The notes under the pieces were generated by a model. That model did no database searches. It saw nothing but the letters and a program-made list of their open reading frames with translations, and had not been told where the DNA came from. 64,000 bases of DNA, taken from contig NC_061805.1 of NCBI RefSeq assembly GCF_021462225.1, forward strand, positions 30,583,958-30,647,957, written 5' to 3'. This document shows positions 13,161-24,200 of this stretch, piece by piece (positions within the stretch are counted from its first letter, which is position 1; each line of letters opens with the position of its first letter). The stretch is from Girardinichthys multiradiatus. Taxonomy: Eukaryota > Chordata > Actinopteri > Cyprinodontiformes > Goodeidae. Made by a program: the position numbers and the translations under genes.

Positions 13161-14990
13161 GCTGTCTTCTCTGTAAGTAGGGACACCGTCTCTTATAGGG
13201 AAATCTATAATTCTTTTAGATTCTGTTCTGCAGGAGCTGAGACAACTAGGCCAGACACTCCAGAACAAATGCAAATATAGCAGGGAACAGAAAAGTGTGG
13301 GTGAAAATTACTCATTTCTACATAATGTTCTGACCACTATTTATGAGAAGAGAAATTATGTTTGGACAGGTATATGGTTTCATTGTCAACCCACAAAACT
13401 AGGTTCTGCTAAGCTTGGGCAAAGAAAAAGTTGCCCTGCAGTAAATTTACTCCTCTCTCTTCTTTACCTGTGTCTTCTGCAGAGTGGACAAAGGAAAATC
13501 AGCGGTTTGAGAAGACACTTGGATGCTGCCTCATTCTCCCTGCATTTTGCTGGACTGTCTGCCACAGCATGTCTGAGTATAAAAGTTTGCAGCACGATGA
13601 GTACGGCACATAGTTGTTGCAGGACAACTAGAGTTTTGATCAGAAGGGAATGACCCATAATGCCAACATGGTATGATCATATCCTCTTTGTGGAGAGTTT
13701 CTGAGCATGCTCAGTTTATAGAGAGGGTATTGGTGTACCTAGATGACAGAGACTGTCACTGTGCTGAAAGGGGGAAGCTTTGTACTGTTTTTCACGTTAC
13801 CTATGTTCACCGTCTTCTTCTCCGAGTTTATTTAAATATAATTTATACATTTACAACTATTCTTCACTGTCTGTTGAAAAGTATTTATACATTTGTGCTT
13901 TTCTGAAGCTACGATTGAATTGAAATTTGAACTTAATATGCTGGCAGAATGCTATTTTTCTCCATCTAACATTTCGGTATTAGGCTGTTGTAGATCTCTA
14001 ACAATAATCTGTTTAATGATTGTTTTAACTGTCATCTCAGTTGACAAGCCTTTCAAAAGGCTATAAAACAATAGGGAAGTTATGTTGAGTAAGAACCGTC
14101 TAATTCATCACTTGATTTGTTTGCGAATAAAATGAGCTGTTCCTCCAACACCACTGTCACTGTGAAAACATCCTCATGGCATATCAGTCAGCAGAAATAT
14201 ATCTTTCTGTAGTAAAAGTAAAAAGTATCACAGAAAAACAAGTGGAGTTTTTCCACATTCCAAACATGTTGCATGTTTTCTATCAGCTACAGTTTATCAC
14301 AATCACTTTATAACGGTAACACCAAAGGGAACATGGCTTTAGGACTAGTGTCACTGTAATAATAAATGTGGGTGTTTGCGCATTATAGACGCAAGATGAC
14401 TGTTGGGTGAAAACAAACTTAAATACTTTATGTTCCCTTATACAAAAGTTATAACAACAGTGGAGGGTGAGTAATGTCTGCTTTTGTTCATATATGTTAA
14501 TATGTAACTCACATTATATTCATTTGTTGTAGAGATCATGAAATGGTACACTTCATTAAATGCATTTTCCTCCCAACCAGTAGTTTTTTTTGCTTCTCTA
14601 TATTGGTTACTTTAACACCAAAAGTCATTTTGCGGTTATGATGTTTCCTGTAATTCACTGATTATTATATCAGAAACGTTTTGTGTCATTATGAAATATT
14701 TTCTAATATCCTGAAAATTATATTCATAGGACCAACGGGTAGCATTTTTTTCCCCTTTTTCTTGAGGGGCAGAAATGATAGAATGACAATGAGGAGGCAT
14801 CAACTTCTTTGCCATAATCTGAAAGCAAACAGTAAAGGTGTTACTTCAGTAAAATGAGCGCATATACTCATTCATTGGTCGTCTTATGTTAACATTAATG
14901 CTGGCCTTCTACAGTTGTTAGAAGACATTCAGATCTTTTTGGCCATTTTTCAGAAAGTATGAATCTTTTCTTCCATTCCTGATTAGTGGT
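13161..14990. other. No recognised gene
   Basis: The longest frame (13297-13653 plus, 118 codons) has no domain I recognise and no clear splice signals; I do not call it a gene. The rest is A/T-rich with no tandem structure. Confidence 0.4.
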
Positions 14991-15019
14991 TGGGCAAATC
15001 AAACAATTGTGTTTGGATT

Positions 15020-15395
15020 TTTTTATATTAAATTGACTACAGAAACTACCCAAATGACTGTGACCAAAGGTTTATTTTCTAACATGTATTGCCACTTCAA
15101 CGTGACAGCGGGAAGTCTTTTGCGGTAGTTCTAGATGAGACACTAGTAAAGCTCCCTATTCTTTTTTTGGCATCCAGTTCTCGTAAATTATTGGGCTGGC
15201 TTGCATAAACGTCCCGTTTTAGATCTCTTCAAAGTGCCTTTGAAGGTGTGGAGAATGAGAAGGCCACTCCAGAACCTTCACTTCTTGCTGCTGTAGCCAA
15301 TGACAGGTCAACTTGACCTCCTGCTTTGGACCATAGTCATGTTGGTGTCCAAACCTCGTGGCCATCTGGCCAAGATTGATTGAAGCTGAAAGTAC
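15020..15395. mobile_element. Decayed DNA-transposon-like repeat
   Basis: Segments such as TGCCACTTCAACGTGACA and GGCCACTCCAGAACCTTC match, from memory, a repeat common in teleosts that looks like antisense Tc1-type transposon sequence. No frame is open and no ends are visible. Confidence 0.35.
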
Positions 15396-16850
15396 TCGCA
15401 GGCCCCAAAAATCTGATTTTCTTTTTCCAAATTAAAAACATTTCAACAATAGTGATTTTTTTCTATTATTATTCATTTTTATTTGCTCAACAATAAACTA
15501 AACAAGCAATATTTTAATGAAACAAAGAAAGTAGTCTGAGTTTTGTTAAAAAGGGATCTGTAAGTTGTAGATCCAAAACATAAAACGGTTTTACAGGTTT
15601 GCCTTATTAAAAGAAAGGTAATCATTTCTCAACTCACTGCGGTCCATTTCCTTTTCTCAGAAACAACAGAATAGTCACTCTTTCTTCAAACATGTTGCCA
15701 TATTTTGACAAGTTTAAGGAATGGTGCACTCAAGTCTGCCTTTGAGAAAAAAAAGTCACTGGTGTTTGTGGTCCTGTTTAATATGAAACAAAAATTAAAG
15801 CATGCTAAAAAAAAGTCAAAGTGTCTTATACCTAACATTTTCCATTTTGTGAACATTTTAATTTTTAAGAAAGTTTAAAAGTGAATGCATCAACCACCAG
15901 CTCTGTGGGGAAATATTTGTACCAATCAGCTGGAGTAAAATTACTGAACACCGACCTCATGTACTTGATCCCCACCTCTAAAATTTGACTGGAAAAAGCA
16001 CAGGTCGACTGACATAGGAGGTGACCCTGAAAACGTGTAAGTTTTCAAACATCTGATCAGGCATGGATTGTATCCCTACATTGTATCTGGCTGAATATAT
16101 GTTAAACCATGCAACTTTGGCCTACAGTTTAAATTATTTTCACTCATATTTCTGAAGAATAGTTTTTGAGTATGTTGGAGTCTCAAGTTGTCCCTGAGAA
16201 CAAGACAGAACAACCAAACTGAAAAAAAGTGTTTACACTGGAACGTTGCCATCAATGCTGAACAAATTCACTGAGGTTTTGTTGTGCACACCTACCCAAA
16301 CCGGTCAGCAAATTATGTACGTGTTTCACTGTGAAAAAGGTTTCATTATAGGCCTTGTTGAGTGAACTTCAGTTTTGGTCTTGGTTTTTTAAGGCTTTGA
16401 GTGAGTCTTCCTTTGCATGCCAAACAATTTTCCTAGCATGTGTTGCTGAACTTTTTGTCTAGCATTCTTAAATCCTTGGGTGTCTTATATTTTGTGACTG
16501 ATTTATAAACGTTCTGTTTTATTCTCCTGCAAAACTGTTCACAATGGCAAGTATGGTGGCTCTGATTCCAGCCATGTTAGCCCAGCTATGAATGAGACAT
16601 TCAGGATCTGTTTGGAGCCCAAAAGCTCGATTTTATTTTTATAAACACACAAATCGTGAGCAAGCAGATCACAGTTAAGGAAATTTCCTGTTAGTACCCA
16701 TTAAGGGTAATAACAAGCCTTTTCATTGACTCAAAAGGAAGACAAGCCTGAATTTAGAAAAAAGTTAAGCTATATTTTAACTTTAGTTTTTTTTAACCCA
16801 ATTGTGTCATATCAGACTTTAAGGATATTTCTTAGATATTTGTATTCAGG
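15396..16850. other. No recognised gene; A/T-rich
   Basis: Probably further transposon decay, but no open frame, terminal repeat or motif that I can defend. Confidence 0.4.
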
Positions 16851-16854
16851 TAAT

Positions 16855-17070
16855 AACTGGCAACAGGTCCAGCAGGGAACCCCACGCATCCCTCTTCCCA
16901 GCGCCATCCTCCAGCTCATTCTTGGGGTTTCCAAGGGGCTCCTAGGGCAGTTGGGATATATTGTCCCACCATCGATTTATGGGTCTTCTCTGGGGTCTCC
17001 TTCCAGTGGGTTGAGCCCAGAAAACCTCCAAAGGGAGGTGCCCAGGAGGCTTCCTGATCAAATACTTGAA
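16855..17070 (-). mobile_element. RTE-type LINE 3' fragment, antisense
   Basis: The segment contains CCAGCTCATTCTTGGGGTTT, CTTCCAGTGGGTTGAGCC and GGAGGTGCCCAGGAGGCTTC. These are the antisense of the conserved 3' coding end of fish RTE LINEs (recognised from memory). It abuts the conserved 3' flank of gcnt1 copy A at 17071, where similarity to the copy B flank begins. Confidence 0.65.
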
Positions 17071-17225
17071 CCTTTACCAATGTGAATGAAATACTTTGAG
17101 GCTTGATAAATGAAGTCACGCAGAGAAGCTGTTGGCCTTCAACTCAGTCTTCAGGTGTAAGGTGAATTACAACTGGACACAGGGAAGCACTTTCTGCAAG
17201 ATGTAGCAGATAATCTTATTTTAAT

Positions 17226-20200
17226 CTATGGAGACCAGAAAAAATCTTCAGCTTCTGACTTGGCCAGAGCTTTCTGTCTGAGATATTTTTCCAAGCAGAA
17301 GACAGGAATGGGATCACTGTATGTGTCAAACTTGTTGGCAAAAAGGTGATGGTTTTCCAGCAGCCATTGTAGGTCCCCAGCTCCATATACACATATGGAC
17401 CTTACGTGGCTGCCCTGACACTCGGGGTAAACTGCTGAATCCTGCGATCCCTCATGCCACCACCACTTGACCAGCCGTGCAATGGCATTAATGTCCGTCT
17501 GGTCGTACTTTGGGTGGGGCCTCGTCGAGCCGGGAACACCAGGGATTCGCTGAATGGTCGCCCATAGGAACTCATCAGGACTGTAGGTGTCTTTGGACCA
17601 CTCAATAAGAGCTTGTATTCGGGTGTCTTCCAAAACACTGCGGACGTAGCCCCGAGTTACCACGATGTATGCGTTTCCTGACTTAATGGGCAGGTTGAAT
17701 GGAGGTTGGCTTTTTGACTTTCCTGTCGACTGAAAACACAGAAAGAAGAAATAAACATGATAAGAATGACAACTAATGCCAGTCTCAACACAAACATAGC
17801 TACAAATGCTCTCCAAATGTACCTTGATTGTCCCATTAACAATCTTGTGAACCATTGTTATCCTCCACTTCTTCCCTGCGGGCATGTCTTCTGTCTCCAT
17901 GCTGTTGCCGCCCTTCAGCGAGCGCAGCATCCTTACCATTTCCAAGTTGGTTTTCAGAGGGAAGTCCTGCCCACAGAGATTGATGAAGTACTTCCATTCT
18001 GCACTGGCTTTATAGAGGTCAGCCATGCAGTTAAGGTCAGCTTGGACTCGCGGCCAACCAGCATAGACCATGCTCACAGCCTGACTGACCATGAAGACAT
18101 TGGGGAAACAAGAAACAATGCTCTCAATGGCAGCTTGTACAGAGGGCTGGGATTTCTTGTCCACATGAACACAATAAATGTTCTGAGGTGCATAGATGGC
18201 TCGCAGCAGTCGTTCAAAGTTCTGCACCTAAATTGTGACAAAAAGAGAATTTATTTCCTTTATGTTGTATATGTGTGAAGCATTGCCCTGTGAAGAAGTA
18301 CATGCTAACTTCTCTAGCAGACTTTTAGAAACTTGCAAGAGAATAATCACAAAATCTGTAGCTCACTTTTTCCAAAATACAGTAAGTGCCTGCTTGAACC
18401 CTGTGGGACCCCAGACATTTTTTTTTTTTTTTTTCATAACTTTGGTGTTGATGGAATTGCCATAGCCAGGTACTGTATTCTGGGGTGAATTTAAATTTCT
18501 CATTATGAATCTCATTTCAAATTTAATTATTTTTTAAATTCTACATAGTACAATATTTGTCTCTTCTCTTGTGTTGTTGACATTTTTAATTTTTCAAATT
18601 CTCTGGTGTAAAAATGCCTTCAAAATTTCATGTTTCATTGATAAATATATTTTTTCAAATATTGTATATTACCCAATTTGCATAGAATATATGGGACTGA
18701 GCATTTCTGTGCCCAAAAAGTCAGTTTTATGCTGTTTCCAAGCTTTGACTTGCTCCTTGACTCCAGAGCACATTACACATCTCTATTCCACACCAAACTT
18801 TTCATTTGTCTTGATTATAAACAAACAGAGGAAGTGGGAAGTGGGACCTGGTGTATAGCCCCCAGATGCTGCTAGTAAAATAATAAAAGAATAAAAGCAT
18901 AACTTATTCTTGTGACCATCTCCCTTCCTGTAACATGTAAGTAAAGTAAGTAAAATTTTATTTATATAGCACCTCTCAAGACACAGATCACAAAGTGCTT
19001 CACAACACTAATACAAAGTACAATTGGAATAATATATTTATAAATGTAAAATAGAAGATAAGATAAAATCAAAAATAAACTGACTGATAAACTAACAAGC
19101 CTAAAAAGATGAGTTTTTAGCTGTTTTTTAAAAGACACCACCGAATCCGCAGTCCTTATACACAAGGGGATAGAGTTCCAGAGTCGGGGAGCTACTGTTG
19201 CAAAAGCTCTATCACCCTTACTTTTCAGCCTTGTGTGATGTACTGCCAGTAGGACTTTATGTAAGGAGGGAAAAGCACTTAGTGATAAACAATACAAAAA
19301 GTCATAAAAACCCTAACAAACTTTTATTACATTATAATTCAAATGTTAGAACTGACTTACCTTGTGATGGACAACTATGGAATAAGCCAGAGCAAATTCC
19401 TCCTCTTCTTTGCTAAGAGGAAGTGTTATGTATTTTCTCTTTGACTTGAATTGTCTGTAACAATATTGTGTGTCAGTATGTGTCATTAAAATTATTCATT
19501 TACTAAAACACATACAGTGCTTTGCAACAGTATTCAGGTACACTGCATTTAAATGCGGTTTTATGTGATAGAACAAGACAAGAAGTGGTGCAAATGTGTG
19601 AAGTGGACAGAAATGACAGTTTTCTAATTTTTTCCACAAATTAAAAGCTTGAAAACTCTAGCGTATATTTCTATTCAGCCATCTTTACTTTGATACCACA
19701 AAATCAAATCAATTTCAATCTATTGCCCTCAGAAGTTGCCTAAATAGTAAAGTTTAGAAACCTAGAGTCCACCTCCGTGTAATTTCTTCTCAGTATAACT
19801 CAATCTGTTCACTGAGGGCCTCAGGGTTTGAATACAATTATAACTTAGAATTTTTCTTCCACTTCACAGTGGTGCTCCACTTTGCATAGTCCGCCACATA
19901 AAATCCCAATAAAGTACATTAATTATTGTAGTTCTAACATAAAAAACTGTGACAAAGTTCAAGAGTTAGAAATATTTCTGCAGGGCGCGGTAGTTTAAAG
20001 CAACACACCTGCAGTCTTGGGTTTGGTTGATGTAATACTCATCAGGGATCTGAATGGTCTTCCGGAAGTGTTTTGTAATAGTTAATAATTTGGCTTCCTG
20101 CAGGGCCTCCTGGTCTCCCTGCTGAATTGCTGAGCAGTTGCATATGCTCTCTGGGCCAAAATCATGATCCTTGTACTCCAACCAGCTGTGACTGTGGATC

Positions 20201-20316
20201 AGGTCAAGAGGCAAGGATGTGTCCAGCTGAAGGACCAGCAACACCATCCACAGTGATCCCAGTGCAACGGTGAGCACCAGTAACAGGTGCCACCAGCTTT
20301 TTTTGCACAATCTCAT
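17226..20316 (-). CDS. gcnt1: Core-2 beta-1,6-GlcNAc transferase, gcnt1-like copy A
   Basis: Golgi type II membrane enzyme of family GT14 that adds beta-1,6-GlcNAc to core-1 O-glycans (Gal-beta1,3-GalNAc), making core 2. Coding exons: 20009-20316, 19361-19454, 17823-18227 and 17226-17729, all with GT-AG introns in consistent phase, giving 436 aa (human GCNT1 428). Residues 11-31 form the membrane anchor. NCS at 60 and NQT at 97 are glycosylation sites. [18 protein letters not shown] (141-157), VQADLNCM and [10 protein letters not shown] (318-327) are family blocks; E322 corresponds to the catalytic Glu320 of the mouse enzyme. [18 protein letters not shown] and [10 protein letters not shown] look more like GCNT1 than GCNT3, and the rfk-pcsk5 neighbourhood supports gcnt1. 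It is the downstream member of a tandem pair. Mammalian GCNT1 has a single coding exon, so three coding introns is unusual. Confidence 0.9.
18805..19318 (-). mobile_element. L2-type LINE 3' end nested in an LTR-like repeat, intron 2 of copy A
   Basis: The intron of copy B lacks this block. The outer piece (about 18805-18938 and 19259-19318) resembles the 9150-9331 insertion (CTTGATT..., GATAAACAAT, ACCCTAACA). The inner piece, about 18939-19258, is an antisense L2 LINE 3' end. Its minus frame encodes [20 protein letters not shown] and [14 protein letters not shown], the usual RT C-terminus. ATGTAAG flanks the inner piece on both sides (7 bp target duplication). Confidence 0.75.
19516..19992. 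mobile_element. Internally deleted Tc1-type element (MITE), intron 1 of copy A
   Basis: Left end CAGTGCTTTGCAACAGTATT and right end AATATTTCTGCAGGGCGCGG are imperfect inverted repeats flanked by TA. Both subterminal parts look like Tc1 terminal regions. No transposase remains. The right end stops about 8 bp from the intron-1 splice donor side of exon 1. The orthologous insertion is in copy B, so it predates the duplication. Confidence 0.7.
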
Positions 20317-20458
20317 AGTTTTAAGAGGTCAGAGATTTGCTTGAGATTGGTTTGATTATAACATCTTTGGTAGAATGTTGAATATAGCCTTTGTCCTTTA
20401 ACAACAGTGAGGAGAATTTTCCTCACAGGGTCGATTATATCTCGCTGAGTCACTGTTC
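20317..20458 (-). other. gcnt1: 5' UTR part of gcnt1 copy A first coding exon
   Basis: On the minus strand TTTTATTTCCAG precedes 20458, a strong acceptor with pyrimidine tract. From there to the ATG (20316) there is no other good start in frame. The exon would thus be 142 nt UTR plus 308 nt coding. Copy B lacks the acceptor (see findings). Confidence 0.55.
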
Positions 20459-20902
20459 CTGGAAATAAAATCCATTGATTAGTGGGACTTTTTTATATTT
20501 ACCCATGAATAATGTTGGTATGTATTAAAGTGCAGACATTTATTTTTTCTTGGTGCTGTTATTTAGAGACAGAAAGAGAGATGTGGTTTCAGAAGGACAA
20601 AATAATCACCACAACATTACACCGAATTATAAGTTCTGCAGTGTTGTTAATGTAATATACAGAACATGTTCACAAAAAAAGGCAAAACAAACACAATGAT
20701 AGCCACGGGTTAAATAAAACATGTTTTATAAACTGTCCTTACGGAACTACAATGATTGCTTCATTTAGCAAATTACACAATATAATAAAATGCTAAAATT
20801 TGCTTGCTGCACGTATTGCAACAGTAATGGCTTCTCGCAGCTGTTAGTTATTTTTCTTTGTCTCTACTGTTGTCAGTTCTTGTTATTTAAAAACGGGTGC
20901 AT

Positions 20903-21531
20903 AGCGATACATTTAAACAGATGTTCTGGGAGTGTCCTCTGGTCAGGGATTTCTGGGGATAGATTGCAGGCAAGCTAGCTGTGCGCATGGATGTTCATGT
21001 ACCCTGTTCACCAGATATTCTTATTTTGAACAAGTTTTCACAAGTTAAACTAAAGGTGGTGAAAAGGAGGACCTTACTAGGATGACTCACAGCGGCAAAG
21101 AAACTGGTGTCTTTTCGCTGGAAGCCACCACATCTTCTTCTATTTGTGCCTGGACTTTAATGTTTTTGGATATTGCATATCTGAAGCTCTCTATTGCAAG
21201 GGTGCAAGGCGGTCCGCACCGCTTCAGTTGAGACCGGCAGACCCTTTTTGCTCACATCCGAGAAGATTGTACTGTTTCTATGACTGGTTAAGGCTCTGGA
21301 CCCATAGGGGTAGTCAGGTGGAGTGTTGTTTTATGTTTTTGTTAAACTTTCGGAAGTCATTGTATTGTTTTCATTATGTTCCTTATAACTTTTTGGTGGA
21401 ATCCTGTGGGCACATCCAATCAGGTTATTAATTTACACACGTTCTGAGATGTGTTCATGGAATGGATGTAATTTAAAACGTGTATTATTTAATTTACTAT
21501 GGCTAAGAAATCAATAAAAAGTTGATCACAA
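20903..21531 (+). mobile_element. L1-type LINE 3' end with target-site duplication
   Basis: Translation gives FWECPLV-like remnants, then PCSPDILILNKFSQVKLK, VKRRTLLG, LTAAKKLVSFRWKPPHLL, the C-terminal end of fish L1-clade ORF2. The 3' end is AATAAAAAGTTGATCACAAA. The flanks AAAAACGGGTGCAT (20889-20902) and AAAAACGCGTGCAT (21532-21545) are the target duplication. The matching site in copy B near 32455-32472 is unoccupied. Confidence 0.85.
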
Positions 21532-21839
21532 AAAAACGCGTGCATAGGAGAAGCACTAATCTATCCCAGAAAACAAAAACAAACATAACATTTTTAAATT
21601 GACATAAAACAAAACTTCCGCACAGTTTGTACTCAGAAATATCTTGAAAATGTTGATTGTCCCCTTGATGTATTTTTGCTAAGACAATATAAAAAACAGC
21701 AAAGTAGCACTAAAGCATGACAGAACCTTCATTATATTGAATAATAGAAAAATAATTTTGTTTTGTCTAGGTCTTCATTTCGTTACCAAACCTAACCACT
21801 GACATTATGCTACAAAGATTTCCTTATCTTAGTTCAAGA

Positions 21840-22808
21840 ATCCTTCATGAGGACTAGTATATCGAGGCACGTGACATCGCCTGTTACGGCGGAGCCGGGG
21901 TCCTACACTGGAGCCAGGCCTGGGGTCGGGACTCGCCGGAGAGTGCCTGGTTGCCGGGTTCCACCTGCAGGGGGAACCGTGAGGGACCGGTGCAAAGAGG
22001 ATTGGGTGGCGGACGAAGGTGGAGACCTCAGCGGCCTGATCCCCAGATGCTTAGGCTGGCTCTAGGGACGTGGAATGTCACCTCGCTGGGGGGGAAGGAG
22101 CCTGAGGTTGTGCGGGAGGTCGAGAGATATCGACTAGAAATGGTCGGGCTCACCTCCACGCACAGCGTGAGCTCTGGAACCCATCTCCTTGAGAGGGGTT
22201 GGACTCTCTTCTACTCTGGAGTGGCCCACGGGGAGAGGCGGCAGGCTGGTGTGGGTTTGCGTGTTGCCCCCCAGCTCAGCCGTCTAGTGTTGGCGTTTAC
22301 CCCAGTGGATGAGAGGGTCGCATCCCTGCACCTTCGGGTTGGGGACAGGTCTCTGACTGTCGTTTCCCCCTATGGGCCGAGCAGTAGTGCGGAGTACCCG
22401 GCCTTCTTGGCGTCCCTGTCGAGGGTGCTGGATAATGCCCCTCCCGGGGACACCATTATTGTGGTGGGGGACTTCAACGCCCATGTGGGAAATGACAGTG
22501 ACACCTGGAGAGGCGTGATCGGGAAGAATGGCCTCCCCGATCTGAATCTGAGTGGTGTTTTGTTATTGAACTTCTGTGCTAGTCACGGATTGTCCATAAT
22601 GAACACCATGTTCAAACATAAGGGTGTCCATCAGTGCACTTGGCACCAGGACATCCTAGGCAGGACGTCAATGATCGACTTTGTTGTCGTATCATCAGAC
22701 CTTCGGCCGCATATTTTGGACACTCGGATGAAGAGAGGGGCTGAGCTGTCTACTGATCACCACCTGGTGGTGAGTTACAGTATTTTTAGGGTTCCAATAA
22801 ATGATTGA
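21840..22808 (+). mobile_element. RTE-type LINE, endonuclease part
   Basis: The frame 21951-22808 (285 codons) carries an apurinic-type endonuclease: LGTWNVTSLGGKEPEVVREV, the ERGWTLFYSGVAHGERRQAG block, IIVVGDFNAHVGNDSDTWRG, TWHQDILGRTSMIDFVVVSS and STDHHLVVSYS. Codons are GC-rich compared with the surroundings. It stops just after the endonuclease and runs into TTTAA repeats. No RT follows here; an RT piece of the same clade lies at 26130-27978. The endonuclease frame is open and still has GDFN and DHHL. Confidence 0.85.
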
Positions 22809-22905
22809 ATCTAATTTAATTTAATTTAATTAAGTACAATACTGTTCGGTTTGATTCGGTTTTATTCACTTTTGTTTTGATTCAGTTCGGTTTGATTCAG
22901 TCAGT
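22805..22905. repeat. (TTTAA)n-like and TTCGGTTTGAT repeats
   Basis: Short tandem TTTAA at 22814-22832 followed by degenerate TTCGGTTTGATTC units; similar units resume at about 23098-23150 beyond the SINE. Confidence 0.7.
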
Positions 22906-23096
22906 CATTTTCTACTGCTTATTCCATAGTGGGTCGCGGGGGAGCTGGTGCCTATCTCCAGCAGTCTATGGGCGAGAGGCAGGGTACACCCTGGACAGAT
23001 CGCCAGTCCATCGCAGGGCAACACACAAACAACCATGCACACACTCATTCATACACGTAAGGTCAATTTAGAGTGACCAATTAACCTAACAGGCAT
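22905..23096 (-). mobile_element. SINE, tRNA head missing
   Basis: Second truncated copy of the 42240-42596 family (TTTTCTACTGCTTATTCC, CGCCAGTCCATCGCAGGG, AGAGTGACCAATTAACC), inserted within the TTCGGTTTGAT repeats. Confidence 0.8.
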
Positions 23097-23159
23097 GATT
23101 CAGTTCTGTGCAATTCAGCTTATTTTGATTTAATTTAATTTAATCAGTTCAGTTTTTTT

Positions 23160-23907
23160 ATAAAGCGTGAATATAAAAGCAAATATAATCTTGATGTCAT
23201 TCCAATGTATAAAATAACTTGCGGGATGAGCAAAAGAAAACATCGAGAGAAATCTCCCTCTGACATAATCTTTCTTTTACCTAGTAATATTTTTGTTTCT
23301 TCTTAAAAATATAAGATCTGGTTCTTTAACTGACTCTTTTTGTTTAAAAAATCTATTTAAATATGAAATTAATATGAAATTAATTAATAAGATTTTATTT
23401 TATTTTATTTTTAGTATTTTACGGTAGTTAGAAAAAAAAAAAAGCATGTTAATCCACACCAGTAAACTAAATAGCACTGCTTGTCACGCTAAACCCGGAT
23501 GCAAACAAAAATCCCGCATTTCAGTTTTGCGAATATTCAGACTGAAAGAATAAAATTGCTTGAAGAGCGATCCTAAATGGCACATAATAAAGAAACTCAA
23601 GCATTTATGGTGATGACGCAGAGATTCCGCAAAAAGTGGTTGTGAAAATACACCAAAAATACTTTTTTATAAGCGGTATGTAGCCACGAGAGAGTAGGGT
23701 TAAAGATTTTAAAAGCATTTGAATTAAAGCTATCGCCCAACTGATTGTTTGATGTGAATGAATAAGTATCCAAAACTAACAATGCATTTTAGTGCTTCCC
23801 TTGCAATTACTAAGGCAATTTGTTTTTAGATATATCTAAATATATTAACACTGAATCCTTAAAGAATTATTGTTTTTTTGACCGTGGAAGATAAATGTGC
23901 TTCTTAC
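23160..23907. other. No recognised gene; intron 5' of gcnt1 copy A
   Basis: A/T-rich DNA with TTTTA runs near 23395-23415. If the upstream noncoding exon is real, this belongs to its intron. Confidence 0.4.
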
Positions 23908-23995
23908 CTGTGGTCGGACCTGAGTCTCGTCTACCATCACCTACACTGCGCTGGGCAACACGGTCCAACATGAGAACGTGTAAAAAGATTTTCTG
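23908..23995 (-). other. gcnt1: Candidate 5' noncoding exon of gcnt1 copy A
   Basis: Minus-strand sequence ...GTCCGACCACAG followed by GTAAGAAGC is a near-perfect donor at 23907. The preceding 80-odd bases are GC-richer than the surroundings, and a good acceptor awaits at 20458. The 5' end is a guess and transcription is unproven. Confidence 0.4.
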
Positions 23996-24118
23996 AGTGG
24001 TGTTCACGTCCTGTGAGCTTTTTTCAAAGAATGCAGACTCCTTGTTTTTTTAGGTTAGCTTGAAACACAATAACCTTTTGAAAGAACCATGAAATAACTT
24101 TGTATGAATCATCACCAT
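23996..24118. other. Possible promoter-side flank, nothing definite
   Basis: Upstream of the candidate noncoding exon; no TATA box or motif that stands out. Confidence 0.3.
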
Positions 24119-24200
24119 AATGATGTGATGGACTAGCGACCTGTCCAGAGTGTAACTCACCTTTCGCCTAATGACAACTGGAGACACCAGCTCCACCCAA
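24119..24200 (+). mobile_element. SINE fragment
   Basis: GATGTGATGGACTAGCGACC and GGAGACACCAGCTCCACCC match the body of the 42240-42596 SINE read on its own sense strand, so this piece lies in the opposite orientation to the other copies. Confidence 0.6.

Noticed and set aside
13297..13653. 118-codon open frame as a gene
   Set aside because: No recognisable domain, no convincing splice sites or start context, and overlapping frames of similar length.
17757..18278. Plus-strand frames of 130-173 codons opposite gcnt1 exons
   Set aside because: Antisense shadows of the real exons, present in both copies at the same places.
17226..20316. Naming the transferase gcnt3 or gcnt4
   Set aside because: Some motifs also fit GCNT3, but the rfk-pcsk5 neighbours and the [18 protein letters not shown] and [10 protein letters not shown] blocks fit GCNT1 better. 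The exact orthology still needs a tree.
22916..22990. tRNA gene
   Set aside because: The tRNA-like boxes in the window belong to SINE heads or degenerate remnants. No complete cloverleaf was seen, and this copy lacks the head.
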